NCBI GenBank assembly: GCA_958296055.1
Contig: CATQHS010000001.1
Coordinates: 515,808-579,807 of the forward strand
Reading direction: 5' to 3'
Origin: an uncultured Acidimicrobiales bacterium
GTDB lineage: Bacteria > Actinomycetota > Acidimicrobiia > Acidimicrobiales > Aldehydirespiratoraceae
DNA: 64,000 nucleotides
Part shown: piece after piece, positions 17,427 through 27,100 of the stretch
Layout of the letters: each line of letters begins with the position of its first letter
Position numbering within the stretch: the stretch's first letter is position 1
Made by a program: the position numbers and the translations under genes
The notes under the pieces: model-generated
What the model saw: only the letters and a program-made list of their open reading frames with translations
The model's database searches: none
What the model was told of the DNA's origin: nothing

Positions 17427-18872
17427 ATGGCCAGGATCAAGTACGAGCCGACGGAGCGGGAGCGGCTGGTTCTCGACCACGTGGAGAACCCCCGATACGA
17501 CCGCCAGATCATCAACGGGCTATCGCCGTTCATCAAGGGCACCGCGCCCGAGGACATGCAGGGCTTCTACAGCCCCCAGGAACTCGAGAACCTGATCGTG
17601 CTGCGCGACACCGAGCGCGACATCGAGAACCGGATGCCGGTCAAGATGACCCGTCACTACTTCGAGATGGCCCGCACCAGCGCTCCGCTCCAGAAGCTGG
17701 TCAAGGCCTCCCCGGAGGAGACCCTGAACATGGAGGGCTCCGAGGACCCGGCCAACCAGATGTCCTACAGCCCGGTGGAGGGCATCCTCCACAAGTACGA
17801 GATGGCCCTGCTGTACGTCATCTCCACCTGCTCGGCCCACTGCCGGTTCTGCTACCGGGAGGAGTTGATCGGCCGCAAGGACGTGACCCACCAAGACGGC
17901 ACGGTCAAGAAGAAGGGCATGGCCTCGGTGGCCGAGGTCACCGACTACATCCGGTCCTTCAACGCCGCGGTGGCGGCCAACGGCGGATTCCATCCCGAGT
18001 CGGGGCGGCCCAAGCTCCGGGAGATCCTGCTGTCCGGCGGCGATCCGATGGTGCTGCCCAACAACAAGCTGGCCGGCTGGTTCACCGCCCTGGCCGAGGC
18101 CGGAACCGAGGTGATCCGGGTGGGGACCAAGGAACTGGCCTTCCACCCGGACCGGTTCGACGAGGCGTTCATGTCGATGCTGGACCGGTTCCACGACACC
18201 TACCCGGACATGTGCCTGCGGATGGTGATCCACTTCAACCACCCCGACGAGTTCCTGGCCAAAGACGGCGACGGCAACTACATGGCCGACGCCAACGGGT
18301 TCTACGAGTGGATCCCCGCAACCCGCCGGGCGGTAGACGCGCTGACGGCCCGGGGCTGGATCACCATCGCCAACCAGACGCCGATCATCCACGGCGTCAA
18401 CGACGACGTGGACTCGCTGCGCATCCTGCAGCGGGCGCTGCGCCAGAAGGGGATCGAGAACCACTACTTCTTCGGCGGCCGCGACATCATCGCCTACCGG
18501 GCCTTCAACGTCCCGATCGAGACGGCGTGGAAGCTGCTGAACGAGTCCCAGAAGTGGCTGTCGGGCATCGAGTCCCACGCCCGGATGTGCATCAGCCACT
18601 ACAAGGGCAAGATCGAGGTCTCCGCCGTCGTGGACGAGCCGGTGCCGGGGATGGCCGGCGCCGAGAACGGCATCGTGATCTTCAAGATCCACCGCAGCCC
18701 GGCCGACGCCTCCACCCGGGGCAAGGTGTGCATCGTCGGGCGCAACCCCGAGGCGGTGTGGTTCAACGAGTACGAGGACCGGATCATCTTCGACGAAGCC
18801 GGCATCTTCGACTACCTCCAGAACGGATCGGCCGGGATCCCCGAGCTCTCCGCGGTGGCCGTCCCCGCCTAG
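17427..18872 (+). CDS. KamA-family radical SAM aminomutase (lysine 2,3-aminomutase-like)
   Basis: 481 residues. The radical-SAM cysteines are CSAHCRFC (CX3CX2C, near residues 135-142), followed by LLSGGDPMVLP, which is characteristic of the KamA/EpmB/glutamate aminomutase family. PIIHGVNDD carries the conserved acidic pair near the PLP site. Lysine and glutamate 2,3-aminomutases and arginine homologues cannot be separated by eye; at about 480 aa it is longer than KamA (about 416), with an N-terminal extension. No other lysine-fermentation genes flank it, so beta-lysine production as an osmolyte is one option. ATG 17427 is preferred over GTG 17418 because GAGAGG precedes it. Confidence 0.85.
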   Translation: MARIKYEPTERERLVLDHVENPRYDRQIINGLSPFIKGTAPEDMQGFYSPQELENLIVLRDTERDIENRMPVKMTRHYFEMARTSAPLQKLVKASPEETLNMEGSEDPANQMSYSPVEGILHKYEMALLYVISTCSAHCRFCYREELIGRKDVTHQDGTVKKKGMASVAEVTDYIRSFNAAVAANGGFHPESGRPKLREILLSGGDPMVLPNNKLAGWFTALAEAGTEVIRVGTKELAFHPDRFDEAFMSMLDRFHDTYPDMCLRMVIHFNHPDEFLAKDGDGNYMADANGFYEWIPATRRAVDALTARGWITIANQTPIIHGVNDDVDSLRILQRALRQKGIENHYFFGGRDIIAYRAFNVPIETAWKLLNESQKWLSGIESHARMCISHYKGKIEVSAVVDEPVPGMAGAENGIVIFKIHRSPADASTRGKVCIVGRNPEAVWFNEYEDRIIFDEAGIFDYLQNGSAGIPELSAVAVPA

Positions 18873-18908
18873 CACTGCCGGGGCGCCCCATCCGGGTCGG
18901 GCCCGGGC

Positions 18909-19253
18909 TCAGTCCCAGCCCAGCTCGGCCAGGGCGTCGTCGTCGATGCCGAAGTGGTGGGCGATCTCGTGCACGACCGTGACCGCCACCTCGTCGCGCA
19001 CCTCGTCCTCGTCGGAGCACATGGCGCAGACGGCCAGCCGGTAGACGGTCACCCGGTCGGGCATGGCCAACCCGCCGTAATCGCCCCGCTCGGTGAGGGG
19101 CACCCCCTCGTAGAGGCCTAGCAGGTCCTCGGTCGGGTGGGCGTCCTCGACCACCACGGCCACGTTGTCCATCAGCTCGCCCAGCTCCGGGGGCAGCGAG
19201 TCGAGGGCGTCGGCCACCAAGCGCTCGAAGCGGTCGGCTTCGATCACGACCAC
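18909..19253 (-). CDS. Small zincin-like metallopeptidase-family protein
   Basis: 114 residues. VVHEIAHHFGIDDD carries the HExxH zincin motif with a third candidate ligand following (D of GIDDD), as in the minimal metallopeptidase-like family common in actinobacteria. N-terminal FERLVADALDSLPPEL and GLYEGVPLTER are family-typical. It is cytoplasmic as no signal is visible, and its substrate is unknown. The GTG start is supported by TACGGT 6 nt upstream. It is divergent from the helicase gene with only 32 nt between the start codons. Confidence 0.85.
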   Translation of the reverse strand: MVVIEADRFERLVADALDSLPPELGELMDNVAVVVEDAHPTEDLLGLYEGVPLTERGDYGGLAMPDRVTVYRLAVCAMCSDEDEVRDEVAVTVVHEIAHHFGIDDDALAELGWD

Positions 19254-19259
19254 GGCCGA

Positions 19260-19279
19260 ACCGTAGCCCCGTATAGGGT
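19260..19279. promoter_or_regulatory. Face-to-face leaderless promoters in a 32-nt gap
   Basis: Minus-strand TACGGT (19265-19260) lies 6 nt before GTG 19253. Plus-strand TAGGGT (19274-19279) lies 6 nt before GTG 19286. The upstream promoter parts of each must lie inside the other gene. Confidence 0.6.
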
Positions 19280-19285
19280 CGGGCC

Positions 19286-21130
19286 GTGGCCCCGCCGGAC
19301 GATCCGCTGCTGGCCGACCTCACCCCCGAGCAGCGGGAGGCGGTGACCACCCGGGCCTCGCCCCTGTGCATCGTGGCCGGGGCCGGGTCGGGCAAGACCC
19401 GGGTGCTGACCCGGCGCATCGCCTGGCAGGCGGGCCAGGGTGCCGTCGACCCCCGCCGGGTGCTGGCCCTCACCTTCACCCGCCGGGCGGCGGGCGAGCT
19501 GCGGGCCCGGCTCCGCCGACTGGGGCTGCGCGACCCGATCAGGGCGGGCACCTTCCACGCCGCGGCCTTGGCCCAGATCCACCGGTACGGGGCCGACCGG
19601 GGCCGCCCTCCGCCGAAGATCCTCGAGAGCCGGGCCGCCTTCCTGGCCGAGCTGAGGCCCGGCGACCGCCGGGACTTCACCGCCCGGCTGGCCACCGAGA
19701 TCGACTGGGCCCGGGCCCGGATGATCCCGCCCGAACGCTACTTAGAGCTGGCCGCGGCGGCCAAGCGCCACCCGCCCCGGCGAATGGAGGCCATGGCCGA
19801 GGCCTACGCCGAGTACGAGGCGGCCAAGCGCCGGCGCCGGCCTCGGCTCCTCGACTTCGACGACCTGCTCGTCGCCTGCCGGTCGATCATGGACTCCCAG
19901 CCGGACGAGGCCGCGGCCCAGCGCTGGCGGAACCAGCATCTCCTGGTCGACGAGTTCCAGGACGTCAACCCGCTCCAGTTCTGGTTGCTGCGATCCTGGA
20001 TGGGCGAGGAGTCCACCGTCACCGTCGTCGGCGACCCCGACCAAGCCGTCTACGGCTGGAACGGCGCCGACCCCGGGCTGATCGGCGACGTCGGCCGGCA
20101 CCTGCCCGGCTGCGCGGTGCTGCACCTGCGGACCAACTTCCGATCCACCCCCGAGATCTGCGAGGCCGCAGGCCGAGTCCTGGGCCGAGAGCCCCAACCG
20201 GCGGTCAGGCCCTCGGGACCGGCGCCGACAGTCACGGAGTGCTCGGAGGAAGACGAGGCGGCGGTGCTGGCCCGCCGCGTCCGCAGCTCGCGCCGCCCGG
20301 GGGCCCCGTGGGGGCACCAGGCGGTGCTGGCCCGCACCAACGCCCAGTTGCCGCCCCTGCGCCAGGCACTGGAGCGCCAGGGCATCCCGGTGGCGACCAA
20401 GGGCGGGGTCAACCCGCTGGAGCACCCGGCGGTGAGGGACCTGGTCGCCTCCTGGGCCGCCGGCGCCAGCCTGCGCGCCGCGGTGATCGACGCCCGGTCC
20501 GACCGACCCGAGATCATCGGAGCGGGCCCGGCCGGCGCCGACCTGGCGACGCGACCCGAGATCGGGGCGGGGGCGGCCGGCGCCGACCCGGCGGCGCGAA
20601 GCCAATCCGCGGCCGGGGCGGCCCTGGACGCGCTCTTGGAGCTGGCCGAAGACCATTTGGCCCTGAACTCCGGCGCCACCGTGGGATCCTTCACCCTGGG
20701 GCTGCGGTCCGACCGCCGCTTCCCGGCCGCGGCCGACGGCGTCGAGTTGACCACGTTCCACGGGGCCAAAGGCCTCGAATGGCCCGTCGTCCACATAGTG
20801 GGGGCAGAGAGCGGCTACGTGCCGGTGGCCCACGCCCGGACGCGGGAGGCTCGGGCCGAGGAGCGGCGCCTGTTCCACGTGGCCGTCACCCGGGCAGTCC
20901 GGGAGCTGCATGTGATGTGGTGCCGCTGGCGCGGCGCGGGGAGCGGCGCCGCCGAGCGGCGGCCCTCCCCCTGGCTGAAGGCCGTCGGCCCCGCAGGCCC
21001 GGCCGCGGCCGACCCCGAAGCGGCCGACGAGACCGGCGCGGCCGAGATCATCGCCGAGACCCGCAAGCTGCTGCGCGACCGCCCGCCCCCGAAGCGGTTC
21101 GGCCGGCGCGCCGTCAGCCGTCGGGCCTGA
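19286..21130 (+). CDS. UvrD/PcrA-type superfamily 1 DNA helicase
   Basis: 614 residues. GAGSGKTRVL (Walker A, near 32), LTFTRRAAGELR, LLDFDDLL, LLVDEFQD (Walker B), VGDPDQAVYGWNGAD, LRTNFRS, TTFHGAKGLEWPVV and FHVAVTRA mark an SF1A 3'-5' helicase, similar in size to actinobacterial UvrD2-type proteins without the C-terminal HRDC part. Domain 2B contains an Ala/Gly-rich in-frame repeat (DNA 20504-20600). Probable role in repair or displacement of proteins from DNA. GTG start set by TAGGGT. The 3' end overlaps the convergent antiporter gene by 17 nt. Confidence 0.88.
   Translation: MAPPDDPLLADLTPEQREAVTTRASPLCIVAGAGSGKTRVLTRRIAWQAGQGAVDPRRVLALTFTRRAAGELRARLRRLGLRDPIRAGTFHAAALAQIHRYGADRGRPPPKILESRAAFLAELRPGDRRDFTARLATEIDWARARMIPPERYLELAAAAKRHPPRRMEAMAEAYAEYEAAKRRRRPRLLDFDDLLVACRSIMDSQPDEAAAQRWRNQHLLVDEFQDVNPLQFWLLRSWMGEESTVTVVGDPDQAVYGWNGADPGLIGDVGRHLPGCAVLHLRTNFRSTPEICEAAGRVLGREPQPAVRPSGPAPTVTECSEEDEAAVLARRVRSSRRPGAPWGHQAVLARTNAQLPPLRQALERQGIPVATKGGVNPLEHPAVRDLVASWAAGASLRAAVIDARSDRPEIIGAGPAGADLATRPEIGAGAAGADPAARSQSAAGAALDALLELAEDHLALNSGATVGSFTLGLRSDRRFPAAADGVELTTFHGAKGLEWPVVHIVGAESGYVPVAHARTREARAEERRLFHVAVTRAVRELHVMWCRWRGAGSGAAERRPSPWLKAVGPAGPAAADPEAADETGAAEIIAETRKLLRDRPPPKRFGRRAVSRRA
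20504..20600. repeat. Two-unit in-frame repeat within the helicase gene
   Basis: Unit starts at 20504 and 20552 both open CGACCCGAGATC, then share a GCGGG(N)3GGCCGGCGCCGACC block. It encodes RPEIIGAGPAGADLAT and RPEIGAGAAGADPAA, followed by more Ala-rich sequence. Confidence 0.75.
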
Positions 21131-23273
21131 ACCCCCGGGGGGTGGCCACCACCACCACGGTGGCGTCGCAGCGCTCCAGAACGGTCTCGACGGTGTGGCC
21201 CAGGAAGGGCCGCCCGTCCACGTTGCGCAGCGCCGCCCCCAGCACCACTAGGTCGGCCTCTTGCGAGTTGGCCGCGTCCACCAAGCAGTGAGCCGCCGAC
21301 GGCCCCTCCACCACCATCGTGCGGGGGGCGACGCCCAACTCGGCCCCCAGGCCGGTGGCCCGCTCCATCAGAGCCTCGGTCACGGGGTGGGTCGGGTCGT
21401 CGCCGCCCTCGCCGCGGCGGAACGGGCGGGAGAGCCAGTCGGGAAGGCTGGGACCGGGCCGCACCACCACGTGGATGAGCACCACCTCGGTGCCGATCTG
21501 GGCGCTGAGCCCGTAGGCCACCTCTTGGGCGGCCCTGGAGGAGCGGGTGCCGGTCACCGGGACCACGACCCGGGTGAAGGCGGGGGGCAGCGGGGTGTCG
21601 AGGCGGCGGGACCGCCGGACGATCACCACCGGCCGGGGCGATTCCAGCAACAGCTCGTCGACGGTGGGCGAGTAGAGCTGGCCCTCGTAGCGGGCGGCCA
21701 CGCCCACCCCGACCGCGCCATAGCCGAGCCGGGCCTCGGCCACCACCGCGGCGGCGACATCGCCGCCCTTCACCGTCCGGTGCTCCACCTCGCGCCGGTG
21801 GAGCACGTCGCGGATCACCGATACGTCAGGCTGCTCCGCCCCGTCCGGCTGTACCGAGATCACCGTGGCCGGAACCTCCACCGGCCAGGCCAGATGCAGG
21901 ATCTGGGCCGCGGCGATGGAGGCCGGGCCCCCCTGGGAGGCCAGCAGCAGCCGGTCCGACTTCACCACCAGGTTCCGGCTCAGCGCCTCCTCCCGCTCCA
22001 GCCGCTCCTGCTCGTCGGAGGAGCCCCGCCAGTCCCTCACCACTACCCTCAGGCTCACCGCGGCGAACACCGAGGTCACCAGGGGCACGAGGACGATCAC
22101 CGTGTAGGCCGTCTCGCTGAACACGCCCAGAGACAGGCCCACCGACGCGATGACGATCTCCAGGGCCCCCCGGGCGTTGAGCCCGGCCCCCAGGGCGGTG
22201 GCGGCCCGGGGCGACTGCCCGGCCAGCCGGGCACCGACGAAGGCCCCCAGGAACTTGGCCGCCACGGCCACGCCCACCACCAGCACCGCCCACCCCAGCA
22301 CCGACCCCGAGGCCAGCAGGGCGAGATCGACCCGGAGCCCGGCGGTGGCGAAGAACACCGGGGCCAGAAAGGCGTGGGTGAGCGACTCGATGTGATGCAC
22401 CACCTCAGGCTGCTGGAACCGGGAGCGGTGCAGGACCACTCCGGCCACGAAGGCGCCCAGAACGGCCTCGATGCCCAGAGCCTGGGTGATCACGGCGAAC
22501 ACGAGCATGGTGAGCACGGCCACGGCCAGCGCGCCGGACAGGTTGGATCTCTGGCGGCGCACCTCCCTGAGGCAGGCGTCCACCACCCGCTGGCCCACGG
22601 TCACAGCCAGTACCAGGAAGGCCCCCAGCCCGACCACGACCCGGAGCGCGGCGGGCAGCGACACCCCGCCCCCGGTGGCGAAGCCGGTGAAGACGGCCAA
22701 CATCACCCAGCCGACCACGTCGTTGGCCATGCCGGCCGCCACCGTGATCTGGCCGAAATCGCGCCGCATGAGGCCGAGCTCGGAGAGGATCCGGGCGATC
22801 ACGGCTAGGGCCGACACCGCCAGGGCGGCCGCCACGAACAGGGTGAAGACGGTGCGATCGGCCTCGGGCCCCACGAAGGCCGAGGGCAGCGCCATCCCGG
22901 TCGCCAGCCCTCCGATCAGGGGCACGACCAGGCTGAAGCCGGTGACCAGCATGGCGGCCCGGCCCAGCCTGCGAATCAGGCCCAGGTCGGTCTCGAACCC
23001 GGCCGTCACCAGCAGCAGGGCCACGCCCAGCCAGGACACCGCGAACAGGGCCCCCGACGAGATCTCCTCGTCGGGCAGGAACCAGTCGAAGCCCCCCTCC
23101 CAGATTCGGCCGAACACCGACGGGCCCAGGATCACGCCCGCTCCCAGATGCCCGATCACCGACGGCAGCCCGATCCGGCGCATCACGTGGCCCAGCCCCC
23201 GGGCCACCACCACCAGAACCAGCAACTGGGTCCAAAAGACGAGGAGGTCGTGCTCGCTGAGGGGAGTCAGCAC
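21114..23273 (-). CDS. CPA2-type cation:proton antiporter with C-terminal USP domains
   Basis: 719 residues. The first ~400 form a membrane antiporter domain with about 12 helices (GLPSVIGHLGAGVILGPS at the start; AAGMANDVVGWVML; LGAGLNARGALEIVIAS near the end), typical of the monovalent cation:H+ antiporter-2 family. The rest (about 430-719) is cytoplasmic and resembles one or two universal-stress-protein domains, ending in VVLGAALRNVDGRPFLGHTVETVL, like the ATP-binding GS motif of UspA. Likely K+/Na+ export with nucleotide sensing. The GTG start is 34 nt after the xth stop on the same strand, so xth-antiporter may be one transcript. Confidence 0.85.
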   Translation of the reverse strand: MLTPLSEHDLLVFWTQLLVLVVVARGLGHVMRRIGLPSVIGHLGAGVILGPSVFGRIWEGGFDWFLPDEEISSGALFAVSWLGVALLLVTAGFETDLGLIRRLGRAAMLVTGFSLVVPLIGGLATGMALPSAFVGPEADRTVFTLFVAAALAVSALAVIARILSELGLMRRDFGQITVAAGMANDVVGWVMLAVFTGFATGGGVSLPAALRVVVGLGAFLVLAVTVGQRVVDACLREVRRQRSNLSGALAVAVLTMLVFAVITQALGIEAVLGAFVAGVVLHRSRFQQPEVVHHIESLTHAFLAPVFFATAGLRVDLALLASGSVLGWAVLVVGVAVAAKFLGAFVGARLAGQSPRAATALGAGLNARGALEIVIASVGLSLGVFSETAYTVIVLVPLVTSVFAAVSLRVVVRDWRGSSDEQERLEREEALSRNLVVKSDRLLLASQGGPASIAAAQILHLAWPVEVPATVISVQPDGAEQPDVSVIRDVLHRREVEHRTVKGGDVAAAVVAEARLGYGAVGVGVAARYEGQLYSPTVDELLLESPRPVVIVRRSRRLDTPLPPAFTRVVVPVTGTRSSRAAQEVAYGLSAQIGTEVVLIHVVVRPGPSLPDWLSRPFRRGEGGDDPTHPVTEALMERATGLGAELGVAPRTMVVEGPSAAHCLVDAANSQEADLVVLGAALRNVDGRPFLGHTVETVLERCDATVVVVATPRGFRPDG

Positions 23274-23320
23274 GGCAGGTCGAGGGGCATCAGGTCGCCG
23301 AGGGGGTCAGCATGGCAGGT
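23267..23320. repeat. Duplicated end of xth / start of antiporter (14-bp repeat)
   Basis: TCAGCACGGCAGGT at 23267-23280 and TCAGCATGGCAGGT at 23307-23320, 40 bp apart with one mismatch. The 23307 copy carries the xth stop and the 23267 copy carries the antiporter GTG. Confidence 0.6.
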
Positions 23321-24098
23321 TGAGATCGACGAGCACGGGGGCGTGGTCGCTGGGCAGGTCCCCCTTGGGGCCCTTGCGCTCGTTGCGGTCGATGAGGGCG
23401 TACTCGGCGGCCGCGGCCACCGGCGCCGACCCCAGCACCAGATCTATGCGCATCCCCTTCTTCTTGTGGAAGTCCCCGGACCGATAGTCCCACCAGGAGA
23501 ACAGCCCCGGCTCGGGGTGGCGCTCCCGGAAGAGGTCGGCCAGCCCCCACCCGAGCAGATCGGCCAGGCGGTCCCGCTCGGGTCCGCTGGTGTGGGTGGC
23601 GCCTTCGAAGCGGGCCGGGTCGTAGACGTCGCGGTCGTCGGGGGCGACGTTGAAGTCGCCGCACACCGCCACGGCGGCGCCGGGGTCGGCCTGGCGGTCG
23701 AGGGCTACCCGCAGCCGCTCCAGCCAGCTCAGCTTGTACCGGTAGTGGTCGTTGTCGAGGGACCGGCCGTTGGGCACGTAGCACGAGGCCACCCGCACCC
23801 CGCCGCAGGTGGCCCAGGCCAGCCGGGCGTCGCCGTCGGGCTCGATGCCGGGGCCGAACCCGGCCACCGGATCGCTCAGGCCCACCCGGCTGCACACCGC
23901 CACCCCGTTGCGGCCCCCCTCCTGGCCGTGGTGGAACGACTCGTAGCCGAGGGCCTCGAAAGCCAGGGCCGGGAAGGACCCCGAGTCGAGCTTGGTCTCC
24001 TGGAGGCAGATCACGTCGGGGTCGAAGGCGCCGATCCAGCGCTCGACCCGGCTCAGCCGGGCCTTCAGCGAGTTGACGTTCCAGGTGACCACCCGCAC
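23307..24098 (-). CDS. xth: Exodeoxyribonuclease III / AP endonuclease
   Basis: 263 residues with all family landmarks: VVTWNVNSLKAR (metal-binding Asn), QETKLD (catalytic Glu), YVPNG, GDFNVAP, SWWDYR, RIDLVL and the C-terminal SDHAP catalytic His. It cleaves at abasic sites and removes 3'-blocked ends in base-excision repair. The GTG start is supported by TAAGGT 7 nt upstream (24111-24106). It is divergent from kgd. Confidence 0.93.
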   Translation of the reverse strand: MRVVTWNVNSLKARLSRVERWIGAFDPDVICLQETKLDSGSFPALAFEALGYESFHHGQEGGRNGVAVCSRVGLSDPVAGFGPGIEPDGDARLAWATCGGVRVASCYVPNGRSLDNDHYRYKLSWLERLRVALDRQADPGAAVAVCGDFNVAPDDRDVYDPARFEGATHTSGPERDRLADLLGWGLADLFRERHPEPGLFSWWDYRSGDFHKKKGMRIDLVLGSAPVAAAAEYALIDRNERKGPKGDLPSDHAPVLVDLNLPC

Positions 24099-24105
24099 CG
24101 GCCGG

Positions 24106-24111
24106 ACCTTA
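24106..24111 (-). promoter_or_regulatory. Leaderless -10 element (TAAGGT) for xth
   Basis: TANNNT hexamer on the minus strand, 7 nt before GTG 24098. Confidence 0.55.
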
Positions 24112-24140
24112 CCGGCCTCTATGGGGCCCCGTCGGGAACC

Positions 24141-24146
24141 TATGCT
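24141..24146 (+). promoter_or_regulatory. -10 element (TATGCT) for kgd
   Basis: TANNNT hexamer 8 nt before ATG 24155. GAGGCGAG follows, so either a leaderless or a very short leader mRNA is possible. Confidence 0.5.
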
Positions 24147-24154
24147 GAGGCGAG

Positions 24155-27100
24155 ATGAACGACTGGGACGACTCCGGCGCCGGCATCGGCGCCGATCCGG
24201 TGGGGCCCAACGCCTGGCTGGTGGACGAGATGCGGGCCCGGTGGCGGGCCGACCCCGGATCGGTGGACCCGAGCTGGCGGGCCCTGTTCGAGAACGGGGA
24301 CGGCCGGTCGGGGCCTGTCGGCGCGGGCCCGGCTCCCGGCGGCAGCGGCGCCGCCGCGGCCTCGCCGGCCGCCGGCCCCGGACCGGCTGCCGCCATCGAC
24401 ACCACCGCCACCGTGGTCACCGGCCGGCCGCCGCCGACACCGGCCGCCGGACCGCCCCCCGGGCCGGACCGGGCCCCCCCGCCGGGCCGGGCTTCGCCGC
24501 CGGCCGACGACACCGGCGGCGAGGTCATCAGGGGCGTCGGGGCCCGGATCGTGGCCAACATGGAGGCCAGCCTGGCCGTGCCCACCGCCACCAGCTTCCG
24601 GGACGTTCCCGCCCGGCTGCTGGAGGTCAACCGCAAGGTCATCAACGGCCATCTGGGCCGCAAGCTCCGGGGCCGGATCTCCTTCACCCACCTGATCGGC
24701 TACGCGGTGGTGAGGGCCATAGCCGACGGCGTCGGCGCCATGAACAACACTTTCGCCGCCGGCGCCGACGGCCGGCCCCGGATCGTCCGCAACCCCCACA
24801 TCGGGCTGGGCGTGGCCGTCGACTTGGAGCGATCCGACGGCAGCCGCACTCTGATGGTCCCGTGCATACACGACGCCGACACCCTCGGGTTCAGGGAGTT
24901 CGTGGACCGCTACGACACCCAGGTCGGCAAGGTGCGGGCCAACCGGGCCACCCCCGACGACCTGACCGGCGTCACCGTGACCGTCACCAACCCGGGAACG
25001 GTCGGAACCCGCCAGTCGGTCCCCCGGCTCATGGCCGGCCAGGGGTCGATCATCGGGGTCGGCACCCTGGCCTACCCGGCCGAGTACGCGGCCGCCGACC
25101 CGGCCGTTTTGGCCGACTTGGGCGTGAGCAAGCTGGTCACCATCTCCAGCACCTATGACCACCGCGTCATCCAGGGCGTCGAGTCGGGCCTGTTCCTTCA
25201 GAAGGTCCACGACCTGCTGCTGGGGGCCGACGATTTCTACGCGGCCGTCTTCCGCTCCCTGAGCATCCCCTACGAGGCGGTCAGATGGCGCCGAGACGTC
25301 AACCCGGTGGACCGCGAGGCGGGCATGCTCGAAAAGCAGGCCAAGGTCAACCAGCTCATCAACCAGTACCGGGTTAGGGGCCATTTGATCGCCGACCTCG
25401 ACCCCCTCCGAGTGGACGAGCCCGAGGAGATGCACTCCGAGCTGGACCCGGCCACCTACGGGCTCACCATCTGGGACCTCGACCGCGAGTTCCTGACCGG
25501 CAGCCAGACCGGCATCTACGCGCCGGTGGGAGGGAACCGGCGCATGGCCCTGGGCGACCTGCTGGGGGTGCTGCGCGACGCCTACTGCCGCACCGTCGGG
25601 GTGGAGTACATGCACATCCAGGTCCCGGGCGAGAAGCGCTGGATCCAGGAGCGGATCGAGGGCGCCGACACCGCCCTGGAACCGGCCGACCAGCACCACA
25701 TCCTGTCCCGGCTGACCGCGGCCGAGGTGCTGGAAACCTTCCTGGGCACCAAGTACGTGGGCCAGAAGCGATTCGGGCTGGAGGGGGCGGAGTCGGCCGT
25801 GCCCCTGATCGACGCCATCCTGGCCTGCGCCGCCGACGAGAAGATGGCCGATGTGGTGATGGGCATGGCCCACCGGGGCCGGCTCAACGTGCTGGTCAAC
25901 ATCGTGGGCAAGACCTACCAAGAGCTCTTCGGCGCCTTCGAGGGCAGCATCTCCGAGAACGACATCCAGGGCTCAGGCGACGTCAAATACCACCTCGGCC
26001 AGTCCGGGACTTACACCAGCCCGGCGGGCAACTCCGTCACCGTCGAGCTGGCCGCCAACCCCTCTCACCTCGAGGCGGTCGACCCGGTGGTGGTGGGCAT
26101 GGCCCGGGCCCGCATGGACGGAATCGACCCCGACGCCGGCCACTGCCCCTACCCGATCCTGCCCCTGCTGGTTCACGGCGACGCCGCCTTCGCCGGCCAG
26201 GGGGTGGTGGCCGAGACCCTCAACCTGAGCCAGATCCACGGCTACCGGGTGGGGGGCACCGTCCACGTGGTCATAAACAACCAGCTCGGCTTCACCACCA
26301 CCCCCGACCAGGCCCGATCCAGCGTCTACTCCACCGACGTGGCCAAGATGATCGGCTCGCCCATCTTCCACGTCAACGGCGACGACCCCGAGGCTTGCGT
26401 GCGGGTGGCCCGGCTGGCCTTCGACTACCGGCAGAGGTTCAACAAGGACGTGGTGATCGACATGATCTGCTATCGCCGCCACGGCCACAACGAGGGGGAC
26501 GACCCCAGCTACACCCTGCCGGAGATGTACCGCCGCATCGACGCCAAGCCGACGGTGCGGGAGCAGTACACCTCAACCCTGATGAAGCGGGGCGACCTCA
26601 CCACCGAGGAGGCGGAAGCGGCCCTGACCGACTTCCGCAGCCAGCTCCAGGCCGCTCTGGACGAGACCCGCCACAGCGCCGGGCCTGCCGACGCTAGGGC
26701 CAAGCCGGCCCCGATCCCGGTCGGGGTCCTCCCCCCCGTCGGCACCGCCATCGACCGGGCCGAGATCGACCGGATCTACCGGGCCCTGACCAGCGTCCCC
26801 GAGGGCTTCACCGTCCATCCCAAGCTGGCCCGGCAGTTCGAGCAGCGCGACCAGATGTTCGCGGCCGGGGAGATCGACTGGGCCCTGGGCGAGGCCATGG
26901 CCTTCGGGTCTTTGATCGCCGAGGGCACCTCGCTGCGGCTGGCCGGCCAGGACTGCCGCCGGGGCACCTTCTCCCACCGCCACTCCACGCTGGTGGACTA
27001 CGAGACCAGCGCCGAGCACACCCCCCTGGCCTCGCTGTGCGCCCAGGGGGCCAAGCTGTGGATCTACGACTCGCTGCTGTCGGAGTACGCCTCGCTGGGC

